This document shows positions 1 through 8,633 of a stretch of DNA of 64,000 bases, piece after piece. The DNA lies in contig CANLWG010000022.1 of assembly GCA_947494715.1 (NCBI GenBank), positions 27,354 to 91,353 of the forward strand, written 5' to 3'. Numbering within the stretch: the stretch's first letter is position 1; each line of letters starts with the position of its first letter. This DNA comes from an uncultured Flavobacteriaceae bacterium. Lineage in GTDB: Bacteria > Bacteroidota > Bacteroidia > Flavobacteriales > Flavobacteriaceae. A program made the position numbers and the translations under genes. The notes below the pieces were generated by a model. That model had not been told where the DNA came from. It saw only the letters and a list, made by a program, of their open reading frames with translations, and did no database searches.

Positions 1-246
1 TTTGAATGGACAACTATATATTTTCAATAGTCCCTTAAAACGAAGGTTTCTTGGTACTTGACTTATCCCTTCGCTTAGCTCTTTTAATTGGCCATTATAA
101 GGCACTTTCTATGATATTGAGAAAGTTTAAATTCGTAATACGGATAATAGAAATATGCGTACCAGTATATTTCTATAATTGTCGGGCACAATTTTACAAT
201 CTGGTATACATAAAATACATCACAATAATAGTAATTTGGAACAAAC

Positions 247-741
247 ATGATAGGTTTAGAAACGGACAGATTGATTTTTAGACAATGGCAGAATTCAGAT
301 TATGAAATATTTGCTAAATTCTACTCCATTGAAGAGAACGCCCGCTTTGTTGGAGGAATAAAGACCCCCGAAGAATCTTGGAGATTGATGTCTACTTACA
401 TTGGTCACTATGTCCTTAAAGGATATTCATACCTTGCTATTGGTGAAAAAGGTACTGGAAATCTAATCGGCACTGTAGGACTTTGGAATTCCGACCCTTG
501 GCCCGAACCTGAATTGGGTTATTGGTTGTTACCCGATTCGCAAGGTAATGGATATGGCCTGGAAGCTGGTCTTGCCGTTAAAAATTTTGCGCTTGATACC
601 CTGAATATAAATTCTTTGGTCAGTTATATTGATCCTTCGAACGAGGCATCTAAGAAATTGGCATTGCGACTTGGTGCTGAAATAGATTTTATTATCAGTT
701 TACTAGATTTTGGCCCTCATGAAGTTTATAGATATAAGTAA
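247..741 (+). CDS. GNAT family N-acetyltransferase (RimJ/RimL-like)
   Basis: A 164-residue protein with the layout of RimJ/RimL-type GNAT acetyltransferases, which transfer an acetyl group from acetyl-CoA to a protein N-terminus or small amine. The start 'GLETDRLIFRQW' is the usual first strand of this family. The acetyl-CoA-binding motif A is visible as 'GYWLLPDSQGNGYGLEA' around residues 91-106, and the late 'NEASKKLALRLGAE' is the typical motif B helix. Length is normal for a single-domain GNAT. The gene stands alone, with about 400 bases before the next gene. The substrate cannot be told. The family call is firm and the function is not. Confidence 0.85.
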   Translation: MIGLETDRLIFRQWQNSDYEIFAKFYSIEENARFVGGIKTPEESWRLMSTYIGHYVLKGYSYLAIGEKGTGNLIGTVGLWNSDPWPEPELGYWLLPDSQGNGYGLEAGLAVKNFALDTLNINSLVSYIDPSNEASKKLALRLGAEIDFIISLLDFGPHEVYRYK

Positions 742-1144
742 GTACAAAATTTGACCAAAAAGTGCCCAACAATTGTATCCCATGAAAAACCCAAATCCTG
801 TAAAACCAACAATTTATAAGACTCGAACAATTTTCTAAATCGGATTCTGAATGTGGTTATTATTTAACATCAACTTTTTCTTAATGAAGCGGTCATAGCG
901 GAGTGTTTAGTAAGGTTATTATTGATTAAAGTAGTAGTGTTTTTAAAATGATTCTATTTCCAGTGATTTTGGTATTATAGCTAACTCAATATACTAATTG
1001 AGCTCTTTTATAGGTATATTTAAAAGACAAAGTTGGAAATAAGATACAGAAAAAATAAATCAAAAAATTAAGAGACTAGTTATTTGAGCAGTTATTGTAT
1101 TTTATTACCATTTTTTTAATTTCAATAATCTATTCAGAATAATT
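742..1144. other. intergenic stretch, no gene seen
   Basis: About 400 A/T-rich bases between the acetyltransferase and the AraD1-type gene. Every frame is broken by stops. No convincing hairpin terminator or exact TAnnTTTG promoter was seen by eye. It probably carries the promoter of the downstream gene. Confidence 0.5.
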
Positions 1145-2149
1145 ATGCGATTGGTACAACTAATACACAAAAGTCATGGACGAAAAGTAGCTCTGGTAGA
1201 AGAACCAAAACTGAGACTTATCTCAGGTTGTGAATCGGTATATGAGCTTGTCATGAAAGCAATACCTGATGGCGGGAGTCTAAAGAACTTAGTGATACAA
1301 AATCTTACAGAAAGTGAATTGGATTATGATGCTATTTATAAAGGAAGTTCGGATTGGAATTTACTTCCCTCCTTTGATCATCCGGCTGACCCATCAAAAT
1401 TAATGCTATCCGGTACAGGATTGACCCATAAGGCCAGTGCGGAAAATCGTCAAAAGATGCACGAGGCCATAAACGAAAAAGACCTTACCGATAGTATGAA
1501 AATGTATTTATGGGGTGTGGATAAGGGACATCCAAAAAAAGGGGAGATTGGAGTTCAACCTGAATGGTTTTACAAAGGAAATGGTTCAATACTCATGCCT
1601 CATGGAGCACCTCTCGAGATTCCGCCTTACGGACTTGATGGCGGGGAAGAACCTGAAATTGCCGGAGTTTATTTCAACGATATGGAAGGAAACCCTTGGA
1701 GGGTCGGTTTTACCACAGCGAATGAATTCTCAGATCATATCATGGAAAGAAAAAACTATTTGTACCTAGCTCCCTCAAAAATAAGAAACTGCTCCATAGG
1801 TCCGGAATTGGTAATTACCTCCACTTTTCAGAACATTCAAGGAAAAGTTAGCATTTTCAGAAATGATAAGGTTTTATGGGAAAAGAGCATACATACGGGA
1901 GAAAAAAATATGGCGCATAGCCTCATAAATCTAGAACACCATCATTTTAAATATTCCAACCATAGGTTACCTGACCGGGCCCATATTCACTTTTTCGGAG
2001 CGGACGCTTTCAGTTTTGGCGAACAGATAACACTTGAGGAAAATGATATTATGGAGGTTGGATGGGAAGGTATGGGAAGACCTCTTAGAAACCTATTGGT
2101 TCAAAACAAAAAAAGTGAAAAGCCAGTACGGATAGGTGTCCTCAAATAA
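1145..2149 (+). CDS. AraD1/GguC-type protein, fumarylacetoacetate hydrolase fold
   Basis: A 334-residue soluble protein resembling the AraD1 (GguC) group of the fumarylacetoacetate hydrolase superfamily, whose members act on 2-keto-3-deoxy sugar acids such as L-2-keto-3-deoxyarabonate. The N-terminus 'MRLVQLIHKSHGRKVALVEE' and the segments 'LMLSGTGLTHKASAENRQ' (about residues 88-105), 'EEPEIAGVYFND' and 'NCSIGPELVI' match that group. The acidic residues of these segments are expected metal ligands. It converges on the decayed last gene of the minus-strand sugar operon, so a role in degrading the sugar delivered by this locus fits. The exact substrate is inference. There is no signal peptide and no visible defect. 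Confidence 0.75.
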   Translation: MRLVQLIHKSHGRKVALVEEPKLRLISGCESVYELVMKAIPDGGSLKNLVIQNLTESELDYDAIYKGSSDWNLLPSFDHPADPSKLMLSGTGLTHKASAENRQKMHEAINEKDLTDSMKMYLWGVDKGHPKKGEIGVQPEWFYKGNGSILMPHGAPLEIPPYGLDGGEEPEIAGVYFNDMEGNPWRVGFTTANEFSDHIMERKNYLYLAPSKIRNCSIGPELVITSTFQNIQGKVSIFRNDKVLWEKSIHTGEKNMAHSLINLEHHHFKYSNHRLPDRAHIHFFGADAFSFGEQITLEENDIMEVGWEGMGRPLRNLLVQNKKSEKPVRIGVLK

Positions 2150-2192
2150 CAATGTAGTATTATCTTCGCTTTTTTGGCCATTGCAAAAATCG

Positions 2193-3220
2193 TCATGCAA
2201 AAAGCTTCGCTTGCGCTATCAAAAGGTTGGCGAATTCCAACGAATCCATACCTTTATTTCCTCGTATTTCCAATGTTAGTGTTTTTATATTAGGACTATT
2301 TTTTATGACTTTTTTGGTTAGCCGTAAAATAAGTTGGGACAGCTCATTTCCTTTGGTAAATGGTAGGTGTCCATCGGTATAGCCATCCTGTGGGTTTCCC
2401 TTAGGAACGTTCACGGGTATTTGGGATACTTTATCACCTATGACTTGAAGTAGTTCTTCAAAATAGTCCGTTATTGATCCGTTAAATTCCCTCTGATGAA
2501 TTTTTGTGTAGGTCGTTATAAAAACATGGCTATATCAAATAAAAAACCAAGGGGAAGAATGCCCTTATTTTCCAAGTTTTGATAAAGATCCCGATAAAAA
2601 TCAATATCGCACACCCAGTGTAAAGTGGCATTTGTTCCTAATTTTTCCAAAGCCTTTTCTATTTCGGATTTGTGTACTTTAACTTCATCGGATTGTATTC
2701 CCTAATTTATGGGCCTATGACACGTATAGTCCATGAGCTCCAATAATACCTGTTTTCACAATTCCGGTGGAGTGGTCTTGTTCAATAATCTTTTAAAACC
2801 CAAATGTTATCACAAAAAACAGAAAATAGCCGCTCTCTTGATTTAAACCGTGAGGAAATTTCTGAGGCGTCGGGAAAAGCCCGCATTTTGTAAACCTTTT
2901 CCGCGGAGAATCCACAATGAAAAGCAACCACGAGAGAATCCGTGTTTCTAATTAAATCCAATACCTTTCTACCTTGGGGGCTTTTAAAAATGGATAGCCA
3001 GTGAGGGTTGCCCAAATTATTCATCTCAAAAACCAACGGATCATGTGCTGCGCATTTTAATCCTGATTTTTTGATGGGTTCATTGTGCCGTGCAAGGCTA
3101 TATACCTCAATGCCAGAAATAATTCCATATTTTCTAAGGATATCGAGGGCTTTTGGGTCGGAAAGTAGTCCATCAAATATTGAGATATAGATATCAGTCG
3201 CTTGGAGTTTAAGAGTGATT
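2193..3220 (-). pseudogene. decayed gene, possibly a TIM-barrel sugar isomerase-like protein
   Basis: A former coding region of roughly 340 codons on the minus strand, now broken. Protein-like sequence runs from about 3215 to 2782 and ends '...FCDNIWVLKDY' at a TGA. It continues in another frame ('IEQDHSTGIVK'), then in a third ('QVLLELMDYTCHRPIN', a TAG, 'GIQSDEVKVHKSEIEKAL'). It shifts again near 2535 to 'SHVFITTYTKIHQREFNG' and ends at 2193. No start codon remains in the first frame, and a TAA sits just upstream. Segments such as 'FHCGFSAEKVY', 'DGHLPFTKGNEL' and 'IKTLTLEIRG' recall xylose isomerase-like TIM barrels, but the family was not recognised with certainty. It would have been the fifth gene of the operon, about 30 bases after the symporter stop. 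Confidence 0.6.
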
Positions 3221-3250
3221 TAAAATTTGTTCACGAAAATATGAACCTGT

Positions 3251-4834
3251 TTACCATAATAGGGCGTAGATCGCAACATAGGTCAAAATCAGAATTACTA
3301 TCCAAAACCAAACCTGCATGTAAAAAGGTAAGCTTTCCGCAAATAAGTCTTTGGGCAATTTTCCCATTTTCTTGCTCCATACATAATCGGACGAATTGGG
3401 ATTTATACTGGCTGTGGTAGCTCTACTGAACAATATGGCAGCCACGAAAATGAATATTCCAAGGATACCCGCGACGATATAGCCATTCATGGAAACATTA
3501 AACAGGGTAAGTATAAAGGGTAGGACGAACATTGGAAAGGTCAAACAGAGAATCCAAAAAGCCGCTTGGTTACTAAACTTTTTCCATGAAACGCCTAGAA
3601 CAAATACAATCATGGACGGTACGGCCACAAAAGCCCAACATTTTTGAAAATATTCAAAGATTTGATCAAATTGTTCCACTACAGGAGCCCATAACGCTCC
3701 AAAAATGAGTAATAATCCACCAACTATACGACCTATGCGTATAAGTTTTTTATCATCGGCTTTCTTATTGATCATCCGTTGATAAATATCAAAGGTAAAA
3801 ATTGTGGAACAGGCATTGGTAATCGCCTCTATCGTTGAGATAATAGCCCCGGTAAGACCTGCAAAGACAATTCCCTTCATTCCACTGGGGATGAGATGAT
3901 TTACTACAAGTAAATAGGATTCATCGGCATTGTTCGAAACAAAGTCCAGATGAAGGGCTCTTGTAATCAACCCTGGAAATACATCTGCCAGTGGAATAAG
4001 AATGGCAAGAAACCCTGCGAACAATACACCCATTTTAGCATGCCATTCGTTCTTAGCTCCCAAAGCAGCCTGATTGATAGATTGGTTTGTACAAAAAAAC
4101 CAAATGTTGGTCGATAGCATTAAAACAATAAGTGCCGGCCATGGTATTTCGGGATGATCTGCCGGTAAGATCAGATGGGCCCTTTCACCTGTACCTATAA
4201 TTTCCTTAATCCCACCCGGAACTTCTATAACGCCAAGTATAAATACCAATATACCGCCTCCGATCAACAATATGGATTGGAACATGTTTGTCCATGCAAC
4301 TGACTCCATTCCCCCGTAAATTGAAATAACCCCTGCCACAATGGTCAGTATCCATATTCCAAAGTGAATGTTGTCAAGTTCAAAGATTACTTTAATGGCA
4401 AACGCTCCTGAATAAAGCACCCCGGCAAGATTGATGAACACATAAATCAAGATGGAGATAATTGCAAATAAAGTTCGAGTACGGGGCTCGAACCTCATTT
4501 CTAAAAAATGGGGCATTGTAATTACCTTTTTGCGGATATAAAAGGGAATGAATACAAGGACCAACAAAATTATGGCGGGTCCATTGAGCCATTCCCAATT
4601 GGCAACGGAAATACCGTATTGATACGAGTAGCCCACCGCGCCAAGAAAATGCTCCGAGCTTATTCCCGCGGCAATTATCGAAAATCCGACGGCATACCAC
4701 GGCAAGGTCTTACTGGTCAAAAAGAAATCCTTTGCGACCTCATTGCTTTTCTTTCTTCCGGAAACAAAACCAATAATCAAAAGAATAACAATATAGCCGA
4801 CAAAAATTAAGGTGTCAAGAGCGTTTAATTCCAT
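3251..4834 (-). CDS. sodium/solute symporter (SSS/SGLT family)
   Basis: A 527-residue integral membrane protein of the SSS (SLC5-like) family, which imports sugars or other solutes with sodium. About 13-14 hydrophobic helices span the whole length. The start 'LDTLIFVGYIVILLIIGFVSGRKK' is helix 1. The segment 'FFLTSKTLPWYAVGFSIIAAGIS' carries the unwound region, 'YGGMESVAWTN' is the conserved loop after helix 5, and 'STNIWFFCTNQSINQAALGAKN' resembles the sugar-transporting members. It is the fourth gene of the minus-strand operon, 123 bases after galactokinase, so galactose or a related monosaccharide is the likely cargo (inference). It sits in the inner membrane. Length is normal. Confidence 0.88.
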   Translation of the reverse strand: MELNALDTLIFVGYIVILLIIGFVSGRKKSNEVAKDFFLTSKTLPWYAVGFSIIAAGISSEHFLGAVGYSYQYGISVANWEWLNGPAIILLVLVFIPFYIRKKVITMPHFLEMRFEPRTRTLFAIISILIYVFINLAGVLYSGAFAIKVIFELDNIHFGIWILTIVAGVISIYGGMESVAWTNMFQSILLIGGGILVFILGVIEVPGGIKEIIGTGERAHLILPADHPEIPWPALIVLMLSTNIWFFCTNQSINQAALGAKNEWHAKMGVLFAGFLAILIPLADVFPGLITRALHLDFVSNNADESYLLVVNHLIPSGMKGIVFAGLTGAIISTIEAITNACSTIFTFDIYQRMINKKADDKKLIRIGRIVGGLLLIFGALWAPVVEQFDQIFEYFQKCWAFVAVPSMIVFVLGVSWKKFSNQAAFWILCLTFPMFVLPFILTLFNVSMNGYIVAGILGIFIFVAAILFSRATTASINPNSSDYVWSKKMGKLPKDLFAESLPFYMQVWFWIVILILTYVAIYALLW

Positions 4835-4957
4835 GATAGAAGAGGTTATGCAATCATATCAGTTAAGTCTTGAACATAATCAATTGACTATTTATTATCA
4901 TGGAAAGGGGTATGATAAAGCATCCCAAATCCACGGTCAAACTATTCATCACCCTTT

Positions 4958-6241
4958 TCAAAAATCAACTTTCTGTGTTCCTGTAGGCCGAATAAATATT
5001 TCGTGGCATGAGTTCTTCCCAAAGACACTTTCCATTAGTTTAGTGTACATTTCAATTTTTTCGTTCGAAAGAAAAACTTGGATAGTACCGGCAAAACCTC
5101 CCCCGTGCACTCGCCAGGCACCTTCCTCTAAAACCTGATCCGTCATAGCCAGGGCAATACTGATTCCCTGTTCCTCTACATTTTTGACGGAATAGCAATT
5201 TTGACAAAGCATCCAGGAACTCTCACCGGACTCTTTTATCAAAAGAAGAAAATCATCGATTTTATCATTTTTTAAGGCTTCTACCTGTTTTACCACCCGC
5301 AGGTCATCATTCAGAAAATGGAATGCCCTAAGAATGGCTCTATCACTAACTTTAGTTCTTAAAAAACTTAGGTTTTCCAGTATTTGTAAATCTGTAAATT
5401 CACGGAGAACACTTCCGCCCAGATGTTTGGCCACATTTTTCATTTCATTTTCTAGAGCCTCGTAATCTTCGTTCAAATCGGCGTGATCTCCCCCTGTTTC
5501 AACAATCATTAGGGCCAAACCCTTATTTGAAAAATCATAGTTTACGACCTCGATAATCGTATTACTGAAATCCTTGAAATCTATAAAAACCAATCCGCCA
5601 TAAGCACATGTCGTTTGATCCATAAGCCCACAAGGCTTTCCAAAGTAATTGTTTTCTGCAAACTGTGCGATTTGAGCTATGTTCGTGTTGTCCAAGGCAC
5701 CTTGGTTGTAAAAGTGATTCAAGATGGTGGCGATAAGTACTTCAAAAGCAGCGGATGAACTGAGTCCAGCCGCTTTGGGGACATTGCCGTTTAAGCATGC
5801 CCTAAAACCACCAATTTTATGGCCCAGCTGGACGAATCTGGCACACACTCCCTTGACCAAAGCCGTTGAGGTAAACTTTTCTCCTTCTTTTGGCTCAAGG
5901 TCAGTAATGTTGACCTTTATTTCATCATAACCACTGGATTGGACAACAACGCTATCGTCATTCGTGGGCGCGCAAACGGCTATGATATCCAAATCGACCG
6001 ACGCAGCCAATACCCTACCCGCATTATGATCGGTATGGTTACCCCCTACTTCAGTTCTTCCAGGAGTCGAAAACAATGACAGGTCGTTAAAATCAGGAAA
6101 GCAGGTCTCAAAATTTTGGACCAATGCCTTATAACGCTTTCTCTGTCCCGTAATCTTTGCAGGTTTGTTGCCATATAGTTGCTTAAAAAGATTTGTTGCC
6201 TTGTCCGACTCAATCTTTTTCGTTAATTGCTCGGCATTCAT
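4958..6241 (-). CDS. galK: galactokinase (GHMP kinase family)
   Basis: A 427-residue cytoplasmic kinase that phosphorylates galactose, or a close analogue, at C1 with ATP. The galactokinase signature appears as 'PGRTEVGGNHTDH' at residues 60-72. The GHMP phosphate loop 'KAAGLSSSAA' lies at about 156-165. The catalytic aspartate lies in 'GKPCGLMDQ' (about 201-209), and the third motif is 'VHGGGFAGTI' near the C-terminus. The 'TEVGGNHTDH' form of the first motif is the variant common in Clostridia-like galactokinases rather than the 'RVNLIGEHTDY' form of E. coli. The start codon overlaps the stop of the aminotransferase by four bases (ATGA), showing translational coupling. The symporter follows it. 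Together they make a take-up-and-phosphorylate module for a galacto-configured sugar. Confidence 0.9.
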   Translation of the reverse strand: MNAEQLTKKIESDKATNLFKQLYGNKPAKITGQRKRYKALVQNFETCFPDFNDLSLFSTPGRTEVGGNHTDHNAGRVLAASVDLDIIAVCAPTNDDSVVVQSSGYDEIKVNITDLEPKEGEKFTSTALVKGVCARFVQLGHKIGGFRACLNGNVPKAAGLSSSAAFEVLIATILNHFYNQGALDNTNIAQIAQFAENNYFGKPCGLMDQTTCAYGGLVFIDFKDFSNTIIEVVNYDFSNKGLALMIVETGGDHADLNEDYEALENEMKNVAKHLGGSVLREFTDLQILENLSFLRTKVSDRAILRAFHFLNDDLRVVKQVEALKNDKIDDFLLLIKESGESSWMLCQNCYSVKNVEEQGISIALAMTDQVLEEGAWRVHGGGFAGTIQVFLSNEKIEMYTKLMESVFGKNSCHEIFIRPTGTQKVDF

Positions 6242-7452
6242 TCTGAAACCACCTTTACTTTCTTGCTAAATTCAATAATACAATTTGCCATATATTCAAT
6301 TGCTTCATTGTTTAGACGGGGATGAATGGGAAGAGTGATCAAAGTGTCAATAATATTTTCCATAACGGGACATTCCCCTTCCCCGTGCCCTTGTCTTAAA
6401 TAAGGTTCGGTCAAATGAATAGGCATATAGTGCGACCAGCACTTAATTCCCTTTTTGGTATACATTTCCCACATAAAATCACGCTTGCTCATTGGAAAAT
6501 GTTTGGTAAGGCGAAACATAAAGACATGCCAAACATGTTTGCCTTGGGAATCCTCTTCAGGAAGTATAATACCTTTTACATCGTCCAATTTAGAGTGAAG
6601 CTGTTTGGCTAGTTCAGTTCTACGGGCATTGTGTGCAGGTAGTTTTTTTAATTGCTCTATCCCCACAGCGGCCTGTGCATCGGTCATTCTAAAGTTATAT
6701 CCTATATTGTTAAAATACAATTTCCAGTATTCCTTGTTCATTGGATATTCAGATTCATCAATTGGTAGATACTTTGTACTGCCACCATATGTCCTACAAC
6801 ATAAGGAACGATAGCTCAATACAGTTTCAAAGAGTTTCTTGTCATTTGTCGTCACCATTCCGCCCTCACCCAAAGTGGACATGTTTTTTTGTTGGTGAAA
6901 ACTGAACACACCCATGTGACCCAGGTTCCCTGATTTTTTGCCCTTATACTCCCCGCCTGGATTATGTGCGCAATCTTCAATGACGCGAACGTTGTATTTT
7001 TTGGCAATATCTATGATTTTATCCATTTCACAGCACCGACCAAATAAATGAACTGGAACTATGGCCTTTGTTTTATCCGTTATGAGTGCCTCCAACTTGT
7101 TGGGATCCATATTGATGGTATCCTCGGTTACATCACAGAATACAATCTTTGCTCCAAGAACCGAAAAGGCGGTAGCTGTGGCAATCCAACTATTGGGCGT
7201 AGTAATAACCTCATCTCCCGGTTCTACTCCCGCGGCTATTCCGGCCAGGGTAAGGCCGGTAGTCGCCGAAGTGACCGTCAAGGCATATTTTGTTCCACAA
7301 TACTTCGCAAAGGCCTCTTCAAACTGCTTTACTTTTACTCCACATGATGGGGCACCGTTTCGTACCACTTGAAGCAGGGCATCCTCTTCTTCCTTACCGT
7401 AGATTGATCCGTTGGCGATTTCTAGTTCATATTTAATTGTCGGTTTGACCAT
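6238..7452 (-). CDS. DegT/DnrJ/EryC1/StrS family PLP aminotransferase
   Basis: A 404-residue type I fold PLP enzyme of the sugar aminotransferase family. The Schiff-base lysine is Lys189 in 'FSFHQQKNMSTLGEGG'. Asp160 in 'VIEDCAH' would bind the pyridine nitrogen, and 'TSATTGLTLAG' (61-71) matches the phosphate-binding turn. Members usually aminate nucleotide-linked keto sugars, and some act in cyclitol or other pathways. It lies three bases after the RmlD-like reductase and overlaps the galactokinase start, so the three are co-translated. A sugar-nucleotide aminotransferase in an apparently catabolic operon is unusual. It may deaminate or aminate a sugar intermediate, but this is inference. 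Confidence 0.87.
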   Translation of the reverse strand: MVKPTIKYELEIANGSIYGKEEEDALLQVVRNGAPSCGVKVKQFEEAFAKYCGTKYALTVTSATTGLTLAGIAAGVEPGDEVITTPNSWIATATAFSVLGAKIVFCDVTEDTINMDPNKLEALITDKTKAIVPVHLFGRCCEMDKIIDIAKKYNVRVIEDCAHNPGGEYKGKKSGNLGHMGVFSFHQQKNMSTLGEGGMVTTNDKKLFETVLSYRSLCCRTYGGSTKYLPIDESEYPMNKEYWKLYFNNIGYNFRMTDAQAAVGIEQLKKLPAHNARRTELAKQLHSKLDDVKGIILPEEDSQGKHVWHVFMFRLTKHFPMSKRDFMWEMYTKKGIKCWSHYMPIHLTEPYLRQGHGEGECPVMENIIDTLITLPIHPRLNNEAIEYMANCIIEFSKKVKVVSE

Positions 7453-7455
7453 TTT

Positions 7456-8352
7456 TCAAATTTTAGTTTCGATTCGGCTAGCTGCATTTTCTATAGTTTC
7501 TTTCAAGGTAGGCATCTTCGTTTTTAAGACTTTGTTGGCTTTGGATACATCCAAAACCCCCATTTGATGACGCAAAGCCTTGTTTTTCGTTGCATTTTTG
7601 GAAGTGTCCTCCACTATTTTTTCTGTGGGATAACCTAACTTTTCGGCAAGCATTTGGGTAAGTCTAAGCCGGTTAACAGGTTCTGTACATCCAATATGAA
7701 AGATGCCTTCGAATTCTGATGAGGATATCTCCAAAATGACATTCGCCAATGTCCGTACATCAATAGGTGTCCTTATAATAGCAGTAGGGGCCGTTATACG
7801 TTCCCCCGCCATTAGTTTTTTTTCCAAGCCTGCAACAAAGGAATTACCGGAATCCAAAGGATATCCTAATATGAGGGATACCCGTAGAACGACACCTTCA
7901 GGATATTCCCTTAGAATTGATTTTTCTGCTTCTGCCTTGGTTTGGCCATAATAGTTGAGAGGGGCAACGGCATCCTCTTCCGTATACGATCCGCTCCTTC
8001 CGTTGAACACGGCGTCGGTGGATAAGAATATGTATTTGATTTTTTTGTCGGCACATATTCGTGCGATATTTATCGCACCCAATGTATTTACCTTGTAGGC
8101 CGTTTCTTGATGAAATTCTGCATAATCAATATTGGCTATTGCAGCAGCGTTTACTACAACATTGGGCGCAAACGAATCTATAAGTCCCTCAAGGGCAATA
8201 AAATCTGTGATGTCCACGGTATGCATATCTAACCCTTCTAAAAGTTTTTTAGTGCTTCTAGAGGCCACACTTACCTCCCAGCCCTTTCTAAGTGCCAGTG
8301 CAGCAATATTACTACCGACAAATCCATTCCCCCCAAAAACCAATAGTTTCAT
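7456..8352 (-). CDS. RmlD-like NAD(P)-dependent sugar reductase (extended SDR)
   Basis: A 298-residue extended short-chain dehydrogenase resembling dTDP-4-dehydrorhamnose reductase (RmlD). The Rossmann motif is 'FGGNGFVGSNIA' (6-17). 'STDAVFNG' (111-118) is the strand with the active-site Ser/Thr, and the catalytic pair is Tyr135 and Lys139 in 'YYGQTKAEAEK'. Such enzymes reduce a keto sugar, usually nucleotide-bound, with NAD(P)H. It is the first gene of the minus-strand operon, with a 280-base spacer upstream that should hold the promoter. Being directly upstream of an aminotransferase and galactokinase, it likely works on the same sugar. The actual substrate is unknown. Confidence 0.82.
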   Translation of the reverse strand: MKLLVFGGNGFVGSNIAALALRKGWEVSVASRSTKKLLEGLDMHTVDITDFIALEGLIDSFAPNVVVNAAAIANIDYAEFHQETAYKVNTLGAINIARICADKKIKYIFLSTDAVFNGRSGSYTEEDAVAPLNYYGQTKAEAEKSILREYPEGVVLRVSLILGYPLDSGNSFVAGLEKKLMAGERITAPTAIIRTPIDVRTLANVILEISSSEFEGIFHIGCTEPVNRLRLTQMLAEKLGYPTEKIVEDTSKNATKNKALRHQMGVLDVSKANKVLKTKMPTLKETIENAASRIETKI

Positions 8353-8633
8353 AAACAGTTATATAGTATTGTTCTGATATGTTGGCATTTGATTTTTAAG
8401 TTGATGTCCACATTTGTGACCAAAATACTTAAAAATAATTAATAAAAGTAAATAAAAGATAATAAAAAGAAATCTTTAGTTTACTTTTTATCTGATTCTC
8501 AAAAAACCTACATTCAGAAACAGATTCCTTTATTTCGGAATGCACTTCGTCTAGTATTGGGCAAAATATTATCTTCAATCACTTGATATTCGATTTGCAC
8601 AACAGCTATTAGTTGGCACTAAAACACTTATGA

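Noticed and set aside
51..281. Open frame of 76 codons overlapping the GNAT start
   Set aside because: Low-complexity composition, overlaps a clear gene, no family resemblance.
1515..1769. Frame inside the AraD1-type gene
   Set aside because: Alternate-frame shadow of a real gene.
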